Shown here piece by piece: positions 23,114 through 36,735 of a DNA stretch of 64,000 bases. Source of the stretch: Eucommia ulmoides (lineage: Eukaryota; Streptophyta; Magnoliopsida; Garryales; Eucommiaceae); assembly GCA_016647705.1 (NCBI GenBank), contig CM028328.1, positions 47,300,647 through 47,364,646 of the forward strand. The letters are read 5' to 3'. Position numbers and translations under genes: made by a program. Position 1 is the stretch's first letter. The number at the start of each line of letters is the position of its first letter. Below the pieces are notes generated by a model, which was given only the letters and a program-made list of their open reading frames with translations, ran no database searches and was not told the origin of the DNA.

Positions 23114-25970
23114 ATGTTGTTTACACCACATTTTAAACAACATTTGGGTGTTTGCAAATGTTGTTCGCAAATGATCACAATCTTGGTAGTTTTTGTATCG
23201 ATAAAAACATTGATAGAGAAGCAAGTGATCGAAACAAGTGAAGAAGATATGCAAGATGTAGTTGGACTCATTTGCTTCCACCTGCTCACTACATGTTTCT
23301 TTACAACCACCAATCAATAAGTCCCCAAATAGTTGGTGCGCTATATCAATGACATTGTCAAGATATCTACCTATAATTGGCCACATGCGATCTACACAGA
23401 CTTGGAAACTAGTCTCAAAAAATCGTACACCGAACCGAGATCAATTACAGGGTGTATCATTGCACTACAAGTACATATTGTTTTGAAACATAACTTACTT
23501 GAATAGTTATACCTTCCAAGAACAAAGTATTGATGTGAATGGTCATATTGTCTTTATTACAACCAGAATAAATGTACATATATTTTTTACAACATCTTTT
23601 GTTCCTCTGTCTCATTTTTTTTTTTTTTTTCGAGGAGTTCTTACGTCATGGACATTCAAATCCATTGCATCCTTAAATTCTTCCCAAAAGTTAAATGTTT
23701 ACGCGATTATTAATAGAATGCTTCCATAATATAAATCTATTGCATTAGTGAATCTTTCAAGCATATAACAGATGCAAATTTAACTACTAATAGATATACT
23801 GTAACTTATTCCTCTTATTAATTGGCTATGCGAGCGTACTAAATCGATCAAGTCATTGGAAGGGACATAATTTTGCATCCCAAGAATGCAAAAATGGTGC
23901 TTGACCACCTATTCTAGCACTATTGGGTTCATGCCAGTGACATACTTGCTGAATGAACAGGTATAATACAAAAATTGAACCTTCACAGTTGTATTCATAC
24001 ATAAATAAGTACTATGAACTCATGAAACCCGTTGTCTGTCCAAATGATAGAAGAAATATTGATTGAGATTTAGTTGGGCCTCACAGCATGTAATGACAAT
24101 GACGAAGATCCTATCGCCAAAGAAATAACTGCCTCCTTAATGCCAAAAATTGACAAAGGGGAAGGCACCTATAACTGAGAAAATCCTGGATATTGATTCC
24201 ATGATTGACAATCTCACGGTCATCAAAATCAACCCCATCCTCCCCAAACCAAGATGCAACATCAGAACTATCTTTTGATTTGGGGATTAATATTACCGAG
24301 CATAAAGCATTGTCCTATACAAAAGACACAAGACATCGCAATCGATGACATTTATCGAGTGTTGGACAAAATGCAAGAAGATTACATAATAAGAAAGTTG
24401 GAATAAGAAAAGAGGAAAAAAGCTCACCTCAAATTGTTGGCTAACATTACAACCAAGACATTAACCAAAAAATAGTGATTGATGATCTAACCACTGCACT
24501 TTTGAGTAAAAAAAATCATTATGAAAAAATTATTTCACAACTCAATTAAAAAATAACAGCTCTTGAGAAGTACATTAAGGATCTGGAGATTAAACTTAAA
24601 GCATCAGAGCATATTGTCAAAACAATTGTTTATATAAATGCACCTCGTCCGCTGCTATTGCTGCAACTCCTTCTCAAGAACTCCTAGTGGAAAAACAATT
24701 TATAGCAACTGTTGAGTCACCTAAACATTCATCCTCCTCTACTACTACTACAACACCCTCTCACCCACTTGCCCATGGCACCATCCAAATAATAGATACA
24801 AAGCCACTATCCATGATAATGCCTAACACCAACCAAGTAGATGTGAGTCCAACCCCATTCCTCCTTTTCCCACCCAAACAAAATGATCGAACTCTGAAGG
24901 TAAGTTCAATGATAAAGCGCATAAAAGTGAAAGTAAGAAATGAACACAACCGAGAGAGTGATTATGCATATCCAAAAATGAAATAGAAGGTAAAGAAAAC
25001 TGAAGACACGAGCATAATAAATGTTGACCAGCTTCCTAAAAGGGTATACAAAGACAAAAGAAAAATTCCTATCTGAAAAAATGAAAGGTAGCAATAATGC
25101 TCAACGATAGGGATTGGGAGCTACTATAGTTTATACATAACGAAGAGGACATCGGGTATGTAATATTCAATATTCACATACATTCTTCTATAGATTACAG
25201 TGCATCCAGTGCGGTAAAATATCATGTGGTTGATTACTTGTGTAGTGTATTCGTGTGGGAAGGGGAAGGACTAGTGTCAACATTATCATGCAGCGACGTA
25301 ATATGCCTGCTAGAGGGTAAACAAGTGTTAAATAATGTAGAATATCAACTAATCACTAATTTATTCCTTATCATATGAACTATTTACCTTAAATTTGTTT
25401 CACATCGCAGGTTATTGATTCATTTGGCAAATACTTAGAAAGGAGGATGAGGTCAATCAACAATATCCATATGGAAAATGAAATGGGAATGTTGGACCAA
25501 AAACAAAAATTATTATCACAACTATATGGATAAGATAACAATTTTGAAATGGTATACTATTCAATTCACAATACAAACAAATATTTTTGCCCCCGCACAA
25601 ACTATCCTCAAGCAAAAATAATAAAAACTGATGGACTATCTATACACAGTAATCAAGATTGTATTCGTGGCAACGTTAAGTAAATTCCATTAGTAATGAA
25701 TTTAGATGGGTGCCACGCATATCCAAATCATTAGACGTTATTGGTGCTAAATATATTTGAAAGAAATGGACATTCTACAACTCCATTCTACCGAGAGACC
25801 CGAAACCTGACTACTAGTACAAGGTTACCGAAACAGCCGTATGAATATCACTAAATACTTCTACACCGCAACTTGATTTTGCATTTTAGTGTACTAAATA
25901 CTTCAAGGCTGGGAGGAAGCAAGCATTAAACAATGCCTCAGAACTCCCCAACAAAAAGGTACTATGTATG
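23114..25970 (+). pseudogene. Plant Ulp1-protease-family (C48 peptidase) gene, decayed
   Basis: Several separate plus-strand pieces fit one gene. At 23180-23480 the frame reads EEDMQDVVGLICFHLLTTCF, then after stops YINDIVKIS and TYNWPHAIYTDLETSLKK and ITGCIIALQ, which resembles the N-terminal domain (DUF1985/plant mobile type) of plant Ulp1-family proteins. At 24360-24620 lies a charged coiled-coil-like part, and at 24687-24986 a low-complexity Ser/Thr/Pro and basic linker. At 25220-25480 comes VIDSFGKYLERR, and at 25690-25830 MNLDGCHAYPNH, LLVLNI and, in another frame, KWTFYNSILPRDP, like the region around the catalytic histidine and following aspartate/asparagine of C48 peptidases. These proteins are often carried by Mutator-like transposons. 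Stops and frameshifts are frequent. Assignment is from memory of family motifs only. Confidence 0.5.
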
Positions 25971-26249
25971 TGTTGAACCTAATGTTTTGATGAACAATTA
26001 AACATTGATGTTTTGTGGAACTAATAATTTTATTGAGTGGTTTCAAATTTAAGTTCCATACATTTTATTGAGAAAGAGAATCATTAACGAAATTGTAATG
26101 GGTGCAAAATGAAGCTAGTGGAGATATGAAGAATATGGAAGACATTGAAGACAATTAGGTGAAAACAACTCATTGCTTTTATATTCTTAATGCAACCCGA
26201 ATTAGGACTACGCACAATATTTGAAAATGAAATAATCTTATGTGTGTAG

Positions 26250-27636
26250 TGATAATTTTAGGGTTCTAATATATTTTTATTAAGTGTTAAGTCCTTAAAG
26301 TATTTTTGGTTGAAGGCCTAATTGAGAAAATGGTTTTGACACTTAACATGGCGGTTTTTTAGGTCAATTTGGTCAACCGAGGAAAACTGTTAGTCAACTA
26401 ACCAAAACAGTGAGGTAAAAAAGTGAAATAAGTGACCTACTGGCCAATTCGATAAATTGACAAGTTGAATCGGTCGATTAACGAATCCTATAGCTAAAAA
26501 TGGAAAATGGGAGAGACCTACTAGTCCAATAAGTCAACTAATTAGATGGTCAGTCAACTGATTGGCTGCAATTCAACGGCCATAAAAATGACCATTGACG
26601 CAGGCAGTTAATTGGCAGTAAGGTCCCGTTAATCGATAGAATTAGTTAATTATTTGACTGATTCGGTTTTTAGGTCAAATCATCTCGTGTTTTATGATTT
26701 TGAGAGAGTATTTCAAAGGAATTAAATATATATTTTTGAAATATATCATATATTATATGTTTCCTATGTATTTAGTCTACATATTTGTTTATTCTCCTAA
26801 TTAAATTGACAAAATCTTAAGAATTTTGATTTGAAAAAGTTTTAAGGACCAAAACAAGCTTTTCTAAAAGTATTTTTAAATGAAACATATTTTGAAGGAA
26901 TATGATATATAGGGTTTAAGGTGTCATTTAATGTCATGACATTTAAAAATTAGCCGTTATAGGCCAAGTTTTAGGTCTATTAATAGATACCTGTGGGATT
27001 TAAAAAAAAAAAAAAGATTAAGAACATTCAAATTTTTGCTTTCTAAGAGAGATTTTCTCACTGAAATTCATAAGTGAGATTACTCAAAAAGTTCTTTATC
27101 AAAGTCGCTCATCATTCTTGTCTCCAGTTTGTGTTTTGTTATCGAGTTATCGTAATCATTTTCGATGAATATTGGTGAGATCTTTCCAAGCTATTCGTCT
27201 TGCTTTCTTAGACTATCTAATTAATTGCATGGAAAAATTGTTTATGAAAAATCATTTGCAAAAATTATTTCGTAAAAATCTTACAAAACAATTTTTATTT
27301 AAGACGTTTGATTATTTGATATTTGTGCTCTAAATTGTTTAAAATCACATTTATGCCTCACACTAAATCTATCACTTAATATTTCGGGACATTAATCGAG
27401 TATAATTGTGTTGAGGTGGTAGAAACTTCTTGTGGGAAAATAATTGGAAATCTTTTGTATTTAAGAGTTTAAGTGGATTAGACACATTTAGGTCGGTGTC
27501 TAATCAGGGTAACTAGGTTTTAGTCTTTAGCCTGTGAAAAAAATTGGGGTTTAATCTTTGACCTGAAAAAGGATTAGGATTTGATTTTTAACCTGTGAAA
27601 ATTATTAGGTTACCCTTTAGCCTTTGAAAAGATTAG
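26250..27636 (+). repeat. LTR fragment, family L2, plus orientation
   Basis: A stretch starting TGATAATTTTAG with a U3 part rich in GGTCAACCGA-like words (26360-26660) and an R/U5 part from about 27000. It matches in reverse complement 27950-28540 and 58793-59958, and in direct order 28544-29420. It ends at 27636, before the expected ...GGGCCAACA terminus, exactly where the next, inverted piece begins. The layout resembles the Sirevirus LTR, so it is probably a related copia family. Confidence 0.6.
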
Positions 27637-28543
27637 TGTTGGCCCAAATATCTACTCAAGATGGGGGTGAATTGGGTAGTTATAAAAATTTAAGAAATAA
27701 ATTCAAACACAAATTACCAATTTCCCTAGATCAATTTTTTTTTTATGCAGCAGAAATGTGTTCATCTAGATGCACACCCAAACAATTAGAAAAATAACAA
27801 CGTAGCACACGAGAATTTATCTTGTTTCAATAAGCTAGTCTTACCTACATTCAGTCCCCTAAGCTCTATAGAGATTCGCAATCCTCTAAACCCTGATTCC
27901 TTTCTTAAGTAGGAACCAAACCCTTACGATCTCGATTATTTTCACAGGCTCAGTATCAACCTTTACAACACTGATTCTTTTCACAGGCTAAGAATTAACC
28001 TATCACTCTCTCACACAAACTTAGGAAGAACCTTTATAACACTCAAATTCAATTACCATAAGAATTTAAAACCTAATCATTTTTGCACGCTAAAGATAAA
28101 ACCCTAATCATTTTTCCAACTAAAACTTAAACTCCAATCTTTTTCACATGCTATAGATTAAAACCTAGCTACCCTGATTAGACACTGATCCAAATGTGTT
28201 TAATTTGCTTGAACTTGCAAATACAAAAGATTTACTTGTTTATTCCCACAAGGAGATTCTAACACCTCAAAACAGTTATACTCAATTAATGTCTCAAAAC
28301 TTCTACGTGATAGATTAAATGTAAGGAAAAAAAATCTAAGTTAAATAATTTATCACACAAATAGCAAGTAATCAGATATCAGAAATTAAATTCATTTTAA
28401 AAGTTTTTTTTTTTTTTTTTACAAAAATAGATTTGAAAACAATTTTCCACAAACAAATTATCCAAGCAAATAATCAAGTAATTCAAGAAAGCAAACAACA
28501 ACTAGCTTGGAAATATCTCACCGGGATTCGTCAAAAAAAGAAG
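27637..28543 (-). repeat. LTR fragment, family L2, minus orientation
   Basis: It begins TGTTGGCCCAAATATCTACTC, the same edge and following sequence as the Sirevirus LTR ends (TGTTGGCCCATTGAGCTACC), and contains the LTR half nearest that edge. It matches 58793 onwards closely. The U3 half is missing. Confidence 0.6.
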
Positions 28544-29420
28544 TGATAAGTTTAAGATCCTAAAATGAGATATTGTATGTACTCTTTATGTGAAATGATT
28601 TTGATAATTGACCTAATTAAAAAATATGTTTTTAAGTATAAAAATTTGTGTATTCAGGTCAATTCGGTCAACCGAAAAAAGCAATCGGTGGACTAATTAA
28701 AACAATAAGTTTTGGAGTTAAAACGAAGTCCAACTGATCTAGTCGATCAACCGAGAAAAGCAATTGGTCAACTATTTGAAACAGTAGTTGAAATAGGTTA
28801 GGAAGGGAGTACACTAATTCAATTAGTCAACCCAATGAAGAGGGTCGATCAACCGAGTGAGACTGAAGATGAAATAGTGGAAATTAGAAACACACTGATC
28901 CAATCGGTCAACGGACTTGGGTTAACTAGCTGGTTTTGTTCCAACGGCTAAATTGGAAGCCTAGTACAGTCAATCAACCAAATGGGGCAAGTCGATCACC
29001 CGACTGCCTTAGTTATGGATTCAATTTATTTGGTTTCTTAGTCCAAAACTATCCGTTTTTTATGATTCCAATAGAGGGATTTGGAGGATTTGAATGTATT
29101 TCAAATTTAAATAACCTATTTAATAATCCCTATTAATATGGTCCATAGTTTATGAGATTCATTTAATTTAATTGATTTAATACTTCGTATTTCTTAGTTT
29201 TAAAAAGCAAATAGTTTTATGGACTTAAATGAGATATTTGAAATATATTTTTAAGTGGAACATGCCTAAAATGAAAAGTTATGATATATCAGGTCATAGA
29301 GTGTCATTTTATCGCATATCTTAAAAAAACTAGCCATTAGAGGGCTAGTTACTGGTCAATGAATTTGAAATGAAATACTAAGAATCTTAGTTTTAATTTT
29401 GCTTTTCTCAGCTACCCAAT
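28544..29420 (+). repeat. LTR fragment, family L2, plus orientation, second copy
   Basis: It starts TGATAAGTTTAAGATCC and repeats the U3 order of 26250-27000: GGTCAATTCGGTCAACCGA near 28659, several diverged GTCAACCGA words, and the TTAGCCGTTA-like part near 29330. It fades out near 29420. Confidence 0.55.
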
Positions 29421-30571
29421 ACATAATATTTCTATTATCTAGCACTGTACGTGGTATATTAGAGAGTCAATTTTTACAACTATAAATAATAAATACAAGT
29501 ATTACAAATTAGGTAGAAATTCAAATAGAATTTCTGACACAATTTCATTCTCACCGACCTCACAATCAAAAACTATGGGGTTGTGAGTCAAGGTTTAGTA
29601 GAATTTTAACCCCTTTAATATGTGTCCAATCAAACTCTAAATAAACACATAAATGTGTATCTCACATAATTTTCACATAATATTCCTAAATATTTCATGA
29701 AAACTAACAGTTAAAATTTAACAATTTTAGCGTGAATCACATACTCAAGAGAGAGATTAAATACAAATATTAAAAAAGTTAAAAATTCTACCTGAAATTT
29801 AAAGCCAAAATCCGAACCGAAATTGATATTTTTCACTGGAGACTTTCAAAATCCAAACCTTATAAGCACATATATATAATTTTGAAACCATAAACTATAA
29901 CTATTTTAATATATATGTAGCTTGTGTGTGTGTATATATATATATAAGGAAATCAATTTCAACCTTTTATTTATTTATTTACACAATAAAAGTATATTTT
30001 AAATAACACAATAGTCCCAAACTTTTAAAAGTCAATTTAAAATTAACATTTAACCCTAAAAAATTATCAAATATTATTTGTATAAACAACTCAAAAATAT
30101 TAAACTTATATAAAATAATATTTTCAAAAATACAAATTTTTGGGGTATTACAAAAAAAAAAAAAATTATAAGCCTCCATTAGAACATTCTTAACATTTGA
30201 TCCTTCACGGTTGAGAAGTATGGTTGCATGGACGACAATACCCCTCTCTGCTCACGGATTTAGTTAATGGTAAGTTTTGTTCAGTTAGTTTTGGTAGTTT
30301 CCATTTAATTTTAAATTTATTTTTTGGTTATGATGGTCAATTAACCTCTCTTTTTGGAAAACTGAGAAGGCGGGCAAGAGGTTGATTGTTGGAAAGCGTC
30401 GACTAGAAAAATGTTTAGAGTTGCAGTAACGAAATCATTGATGATTTGGTTGATTAAACACTAGATTTGAATATTATTTTGGCATATGATACTTTTTACT
30501 GATATGTGAATGTTCCTAACCATTATGTTATGAATTACGAGTCCAAATATATAGCGATGAACATTCCCCCT
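29421..30571. other. Gene-free AT-rich stretch
   Basis: No frame with support; a TG/TA microsatellite near 29920-29945. It ends at the CCCCT target duplication of the Tat-type element. Confidence 0.5.
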
Positions 30572-33122
30572 TGTAGACACGGCATTTTGACCAACTCACA
30601 ATAATATTATACTTTATTTTATAGTTAACTTTATTTTATTTAATTTTTCTTTATTTTATTCTTTTTCCAAAAAAATACAAAAATAATTGATAAAAAAAAA
30701 TAGAGGAAAAGAAAGAAGATTAATGTAAAGAAATAGGGGTTTTGAAATTGAAAGAGGTAAAAAAAATGGGGGAGTAAATTAGAATAAAGAAAAAAATGGG
30801 TCCATTTTTTTGTTAAAATCATAAAGATAGAAGAGGAGAGAGAGAGAGAGAGAGAAAAAAAAAACCGTTAGGGAGAGAGAGAGAGAGAGGGTCAAGTGTG
30901 TGTGTGTGTGTGTGTAGGAGAGAGAAGAAAGAAAACCATGGTGTATGTGTAGGTGGGGCCCTCCACTTTGTCTTCTCATGTATTTGTGTGCCGAGAGAGA
31001 GAGAATAAATGGGGAGAGAGAGAGAGAGGGGCCCTTTCCTTTTGTCCACGTGTGTGTGCACGCGAGAATGAGAGAGATGGGAAAAGAGAAATTGTGGTCT
31101 AGTAGGCCCTTGTCAGCCAATCAAAAAAAAAAAAAAATTAGCGGCCAATAGGCCTTCACCACATGTCACTGACTAGAGGCGGTGGACAGGGTGCATATTT
31201 CTCACGCTCCCGCAACCCTAAAGGTTTATTTTGGCCTTTTTCTTCCATTTTTAGCCTTTCCCAGTCCAATTTGGACTGGGCTTTGGCGGCTAGACCTAGT
31301 TTTCAGGATTTCTTAAGTGTTTTTCACACCCAATCTTCTCCTATAAATAGGACCCTCCTCCTCCTAATTTATTCATTCAAAAATTGGGAGGAACCACCCC
31401 CTATAAGAGTGATTCCCAAAATACCTTTTCGGGAAACCGTCCGCGAGAGAGAAAAAGCCCGAGTATCGGGATTCTTGGCCTAGAACAGGTATGTTTTTAT
31501 TTTATTTTTCAGTTTATTTAAATATTTTCATAGTTTAAATTCTTGCAAACTTTATTCCTTTTAGTAGTCCGATGACTCAATGAAATCGTCGGGACGAGAT
31601 TCCCCATTCTCAATCTCAACCTTTGAGCGTTTAGACGAGGACACCATATCGCTGTATTTTTTTTTTTACTTTCTGTATTTTTATTTTATTTTATTTTATT
31701 TTGTTTACAAATTCATAAAGAAAAACTCCAAAAAATAAAGTCGTCTAATGATCCGATGAAAACGTCGAGGCAGGTTTCTCGTGCTTAAATTTAACCCCCA
31801 ATCGTTAGGTGAAGGATGTTTTCATTATTTATTTTTTTGTATTTTTTATTTATTTTATTTATTCTTGTTATCAAAAAAAAAAAAAAAACTAAAATAAAAA
31901 AATCCAAAAAAAAAAACTAATAAAATCTTTTATTTGTAGTAATTAACATATACGAACCTTAAGATGAATCCGACGATTTGATAAATCGTGGGAGAGTTTT
32001 TTGTGACCTCGTTTCCATTCCCCGACTCGGGTGGAATTTAGAAATGAATGGTTTTTGAAAATCTCTTCCCTCGGTAAATTTTTCATAGGATTTTGTTTAA
32101 ATTTCGGAAGGATTAATTTCAACAAAATTGTTTTAGCGAATCTTCCCTCAATTCTCATATCCATAGAATTTGAGGAAATTTCAAATGAGGATTTCTTTAA
32201 ATTAATTGGGCAAACTTAAAATATATATTTTTCATTCGTTTAGCATATTTATTTTTGTATCATTTAAACGGAATATTTAGGACACTTTCACCACTTATAC
32301 TTTTATTATTTTTTTATTTTTTTCACGCTACTTTTTTATTTAGTCACGACATGGACACCACTTTTTTTATATTAAATAAATTAAATCATTACCACGCATA
32401 ATCACGTTAATTCATGTAATGTTTTCATATTCGATTTTCGTTATTCATATCGTTTAGCATTGACACATTTAAATTAAATTCTTTAAATTTTTTTAGTCAC
32501 TTTTGCATAAAAAATAAATTCATATAGATGTTAGTTTTTGCATTCATATTTTACTCTCATTAATCTATTTAGTTTGCCTAATTTAAATTAAAAAAGTCTC
32601 ATGGAAACATACATAACACCCCCCCCGGGGACCATCCTTGTCGAATCCTTAATATTCAATAAGAGATTATACCGGGGGAACATTCCCAAAAATCCAAAAA
32701 CTTACCCCAGCTTATTTGTGAAAAATACCAAAAAACAATTATAAGAAAGAAATGATTTTAAAATAAAATAAAGCATTCGGACTTATTTTAATTGGATTTA
32801 ATTTTATATAAGGTACCATTTTCGAACGAGCGTCTTGGCGTGCCTAACACATTCCCCGAGCGTAACCGACCCCTGAGCCTTTAAATAAATCTTTGGTTGG
32901 ACCGTGTTTTTGGAGTCAATTTTTTCTTAGGCCTTTTAAATTGTTTTCTAAAAATTCGGTGACCTAACACATCATTTAAACCTAATGCTAGGTGGCGACT
33001 CCTTATTTTTTTAAAAAGGCCTTAGTATATTTTTTGAGAAAATCGATGGTTTAAAAACCCTTCTCTCCTTAAAATTAATTATTATTTAAATTCTTTCCTT
33101 TTCAAAAAAACGGGGCGCGTCA
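30572..33122 (+). repeat. 5' LTR of the Tat-type element
   Basis: About 2.55 kb, closely matching 37461-40133. It has a long GA-rich and TG microsatellite region (30835-31080) and a CTATAAATAG box at 31341-31350, the likely promoter, with transcription expected to start some 30 bp downstream near 31375. Confidence 0.9.
31342..31349 (+). promoter_or_regulatory. TATA box in the 5' LTR
   Basis: TATAAATA, conserved in the other LTR at 38263-38270, preceded by a CAAT-like CACCCAATCTT in both copies. Confidence 0.6.
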
Positions 33123-33124
33123 GC

Positions 33125-33142
33125 TGGCGATTCCGCTGGAGA
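33125..33142 (+). other. Primer binding site of the Tat-type element (tRNA-Arg type)
   Basis: TGGCGATTCCGCTGGAGA lies two bases after the LTR edge. It is close to the TGGCGACTCCGCTGGGGA form seen in Tat/Ogre elements and taken to pair with tRNA-Arg. Confidence 0.7.
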
Positions 33143-33375
33143 CAATTAGAGGATCGAGCCTAATATGTCCAAATAAGTCCAACCATTCCATGTTCGAATG
33201 TTATATTTTATTTTCGTATCTTTTCCTTCTATTTTTGTAAGTAAGTTGTGATGTTTATTTTTTTTTTTTCTTGTCTTTCTTCTCTCTAAGGCTCTTATAT
33301 TGTTATAAAGCCTCCGACACAAATACGGTCGCCTTGTATCCATATTATCCCCTTGGGATTCTATGATACAAGATT

Positions 33376-33393
33376 GGGGGGGGGGGGGGGGGG
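33376..33393 (+). repeat. Run of 18 G
   Basis: An uninterrupted G homopolymer between the primer site and gag. Confidence 0.95.
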
Positions 33394-33742
33394 TTTGCAT
33401 ACGTGATGGATTAATGATGTCTTTGGAAGTATTAAAAAACCAAACAAGTTCAAAGTTTCCAGTACCGATTAAGTAACAAAAGAATTTTATAAATTACTAT
33501 CTATTTTGATCGGTCATTATCGGAATTGAGAACTTCGAACTCGAATGGGTTTTAAGACTACCTAAGACCCACGTGGACTAATAAAGGAGTTTATTGTAAA
33601 AACAGGATGAGACAGAAAAATTAGTCTCAGAAAAGCAAATCCAGTTTCCCCCATTCGAAGTCCGATCTTTACTAACAGTCGGGCCTAGACTCATTCCAAG
33701 ATGACATTAAAGTGCAATCCTGAATCTCCTTATACGGCCTAG

Positions 33743-35375
33743 ATGGCTCGGATGCAGGAAACCAACGACATGATGAGGAAAATGATTAAAGAACTTAGCC
33801 GGCCTCAGGAGGCGCCTGTTCCCCCGCCCAGTGGAACTCCTGTGACTGAATCACCAAATAGAAACCCTCCAAGTACCGGGATAGAGAACTTAGTGCCGAA
33901 TTCAAACCATGCCAGCCCAAACTTCGTGGGATCAGTCTACTATGGACCTCAGATGGGCCCTCATCCTTTCGCCTATGGAGCACCGGTATACCCCAGCCAG
34001 GGGCATATCTATCATGCTCTACCCGAAGGTTCGGTCTCTTCCGCAGCCCAGATCTTCATCCACCCGTAGAGGTTCATTGCTCCACCAAACAATCCAAATG
34101 CCAATCGATCAGCTCTGTCCATTGAAATCGCAAATAGAAACGAAGATGGAATTGGAGAAAACTATAGAACAACTAAAAAGGGAGAAGTCATCCAGAAAAG
34201 CGACGTACAAGGAGCTGTCAGTACCACCCCAGGTGGTGTATCCAGAAAACTTTGTAGTTCTGGAGTTCACGAAGTATGACGGTACTGGCCCCCCAGAATA
34301 GCATGTCAGTATCTACAAGGAGGAGTTGGGAGTTCATGCTCGAAACGAAAACCTTTGCCTGAAAATGTTCTGATGATCGTTGAAAAGACCGGCTCTCAAC
34401 TGGTATATGACCCTAGACTTGGCGCAAATTAAGACATTCGAGGATCTGGTAGAGGCCTTCTATAAACAGTATGTGTATAAAAAAGATACCGCACCTGACC
34501 GTAATACCCTATACCAGATACTGAAGAAAAAAAATGAAAGCTTCTGAAGGTATACTACCCGCTGGAGGGAGGAAGCTGCCAAAGTTGTCCCTAGGCTGAG
34601 CGAGGAGGCTCAGTTAGAGATATTCAAGTCAATACAGATACCACCATTCTATCGAGATCTCTCAAGCATAATAGTGACATCCTTTGGCGATGCGATTAAG
34701 CAAGCAGAGGTGATAGAAGAAGGAATAGGGAACGAAAAGATTGAACGGGCCTTGTTAACCCAACAAAGAGGTTAGCCCCACCAAATAAAAAAGAGAATGA
34801 GGTAGCCATTATCGTTTTCCTCCAGCAAACCCTTCACCAGAACTACTCCCAAGATTTTTATCCCAAAACCTACCCGAACCAGAACAACCAATACCGTAAC
34901 CACCTCCTCAAAATCGCCAATATTACCCCCAGAACCAACCATATACCCAAAGTCATCCCCGATTTTACCAAAACGTACATTCCCCTTACCAAAACCATAC
35001 TCCCCAATACTATCCCCAGGCCTACCGAACACCTTTTTACCATACATAGCAGCCAAACCTGAACACCCCACCTCAAATTCCTAGCCACACTCAAAAGTCA
35101 GGAACCTAATACCATCAAGGCTATCTACCTCGTACTACTGGGAAAAACTTCCAAAACGATGACAAAGAACTGCTAGACCTTCCAGTCTCAATCACCGAGC
35201 TGTATCAGAATTGTTTAAAGCAAGGGATTTCCATCCTATTAGCCTAAACCCGAGAGTAAAGTTTCTTCTTCCAATACTTTCTGTGAGTACCACTCGGTAA
35301 CTAGAGGACATGCGACCGAGTAGTGCTTTTAGCTAAAGGACAAGATTCGACAGCAATTCCAGAGTACCGGAGGAT
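33743..35375 (+). pseudogene. gag of the Tat-type element, broken
   Basis: The gene starts at ATG 33743 (MARMQETNDMMRKMIKEL) and has a proline-rich N-terminus. After a frame change the retrotransposon gag domain appears: VVLEFTKYDGTGPPE, then after a stop at 34300 HVSIYKEELGVHARNENLCL, ALNWYMTLDLAQIKTFEDL, EAFYKQYVYKKDTAPDRNTL and TTRWREEAAKVVPRLSEEAQ, with IEEGI near 34720. A proline/asparagine/tyrosine-rich part follows. At 35278-35345 comes a CEYH...GHATE.C..LKDKI motif, the zinc-binding-like end of Tat gag, with two stops in it. The protein would form the particle and bind RNA. At least six stops or frameshifts are visible. Confidence 0.8.
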
Positions 35376-36735
35376 TCGAAAGACAAGATTGACTTCCATT
35401 TTCCTAACGATTTATTGATATATCGTTGCAAGTTGATCAAGTCGTCTTCAGTGGTTCTTTAGTGATTTGATAAAACTAGGTGTAAATTATCTTGATTCGC
35501 CTGCTGTCTGAGTTACCCAATGGCAAAAAGGGAACACAGTCATCCCAGGCCAATGATCCCAATGAAGAAACTCTTAAATGTTGTAAGAAGGTCTCAATTC
35601 ACAAAGAAGATCAAGTTTATTAATAAGCTCGGTTGCCCATGAACCATCGTAAGTTCGATCATATATTTAAAAAAAAATATGTGGAGTAACCGAGCAAGAA
35701 GCGTTGGTGCAAATATAGAAGAGATTAGAAGAGAAAATAAAGATGATAGTTTCATCCATTCAAGGTTTTCGCCTCAACTCAATTTGGCAGGCAAACGACA
35801 TTTTTCGGGATCAGAACTTAATAGATTTGAATGGAATCAGAATTTGTGAAAAGAAACATTGGTCGTGATCTGGAAATGTATTGGAACCGTATTCCTCTGC
35901 ACTCCGACTCAAGATCTAATAGAAAATTATATCAGGTATTGAAGGTACTCGTTTTAGTACTTTTTGACATTTGCCCATTTTTGGAATAAATCAGTTTTGT
36001 AGGATTTGAGAAAACACAGAGCATGTAGAAGTATTAAAACCTCAAGCATCGAATCACCTAGAAATTTGAAAAGACAAGAATCCAGTCGAGTAAGCTAAAG
36101 AGATCTTGATGAAGCATGTTAGACCCTCCCATGAGTTGAAAAGTGAAATCTCAGGAAAAAAAAAAATAGAGTTTCATCGAATTACCCGAGACATGCCCTA
36201 CCCTGAGTTGGAAAGCGAAGCTTCTAAATTCAAATGGAAGAATCTTCTGATATCGCTCTAATCCAAGCACCATCGGCTGAAGTTTTTACAACCGAAATGG
36301 GGGAATGGAATTACGGGCCATTAAAGGCAACAAGTTTTCAGACTAAAATTTTATTTTGCATGTGTTTTCTTGTCCACTTACAAGGATCTCAAAAAGGATC
36401 AAAAGCATGGATGTTAGGACCTCTCACCTTCCGGTTGACTTAAATTGGAAACCATTATTGATGAAATTCAAATGGCTCTAAATGATCGTCCATGTATGTG
36501 ATTTGCCCAAAAATTGGGCATTTAGTGAACTACGCTAAACCTGATTCTCGGCGTAATAGTAAGGTACGTAGGTAACCTATAAAGGTTCGGTCATCAAAGT
36601 GTCAATTTCACCCTAGCCCAAGGTTGGGGCACATTATATGGAATTTGTCTATTTTTGCATTTAGGGAGTTTTGCACTGGGCAGGCCCAGTCACTAGCTGG
36701 GCCACATTTTATATCCAACCCTTAGTTCACACTTG
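35376..36735 (+). other. Unassigned internal region of the Tat-type element
   Basis: Pol should lie here, but none of its motifs is recognisable in any frame. One motif, TACGTAGGTAACCTATAAAG followed by GTTCGGTC near 36566-36600, recurs at 37241-37275 (TACGTAGACAACCCTTGTAG) and is of a kind often seen near the 3' end of Tat/Ogre elements. Confidence 0.5.

Noticed and set aside
23054-23386. 110-residue minus-strand frame
   Set aside because: The opposite strand carries motifs of the Ulp1-family N-terminal domain in order, so this frame is taken as its shadow.
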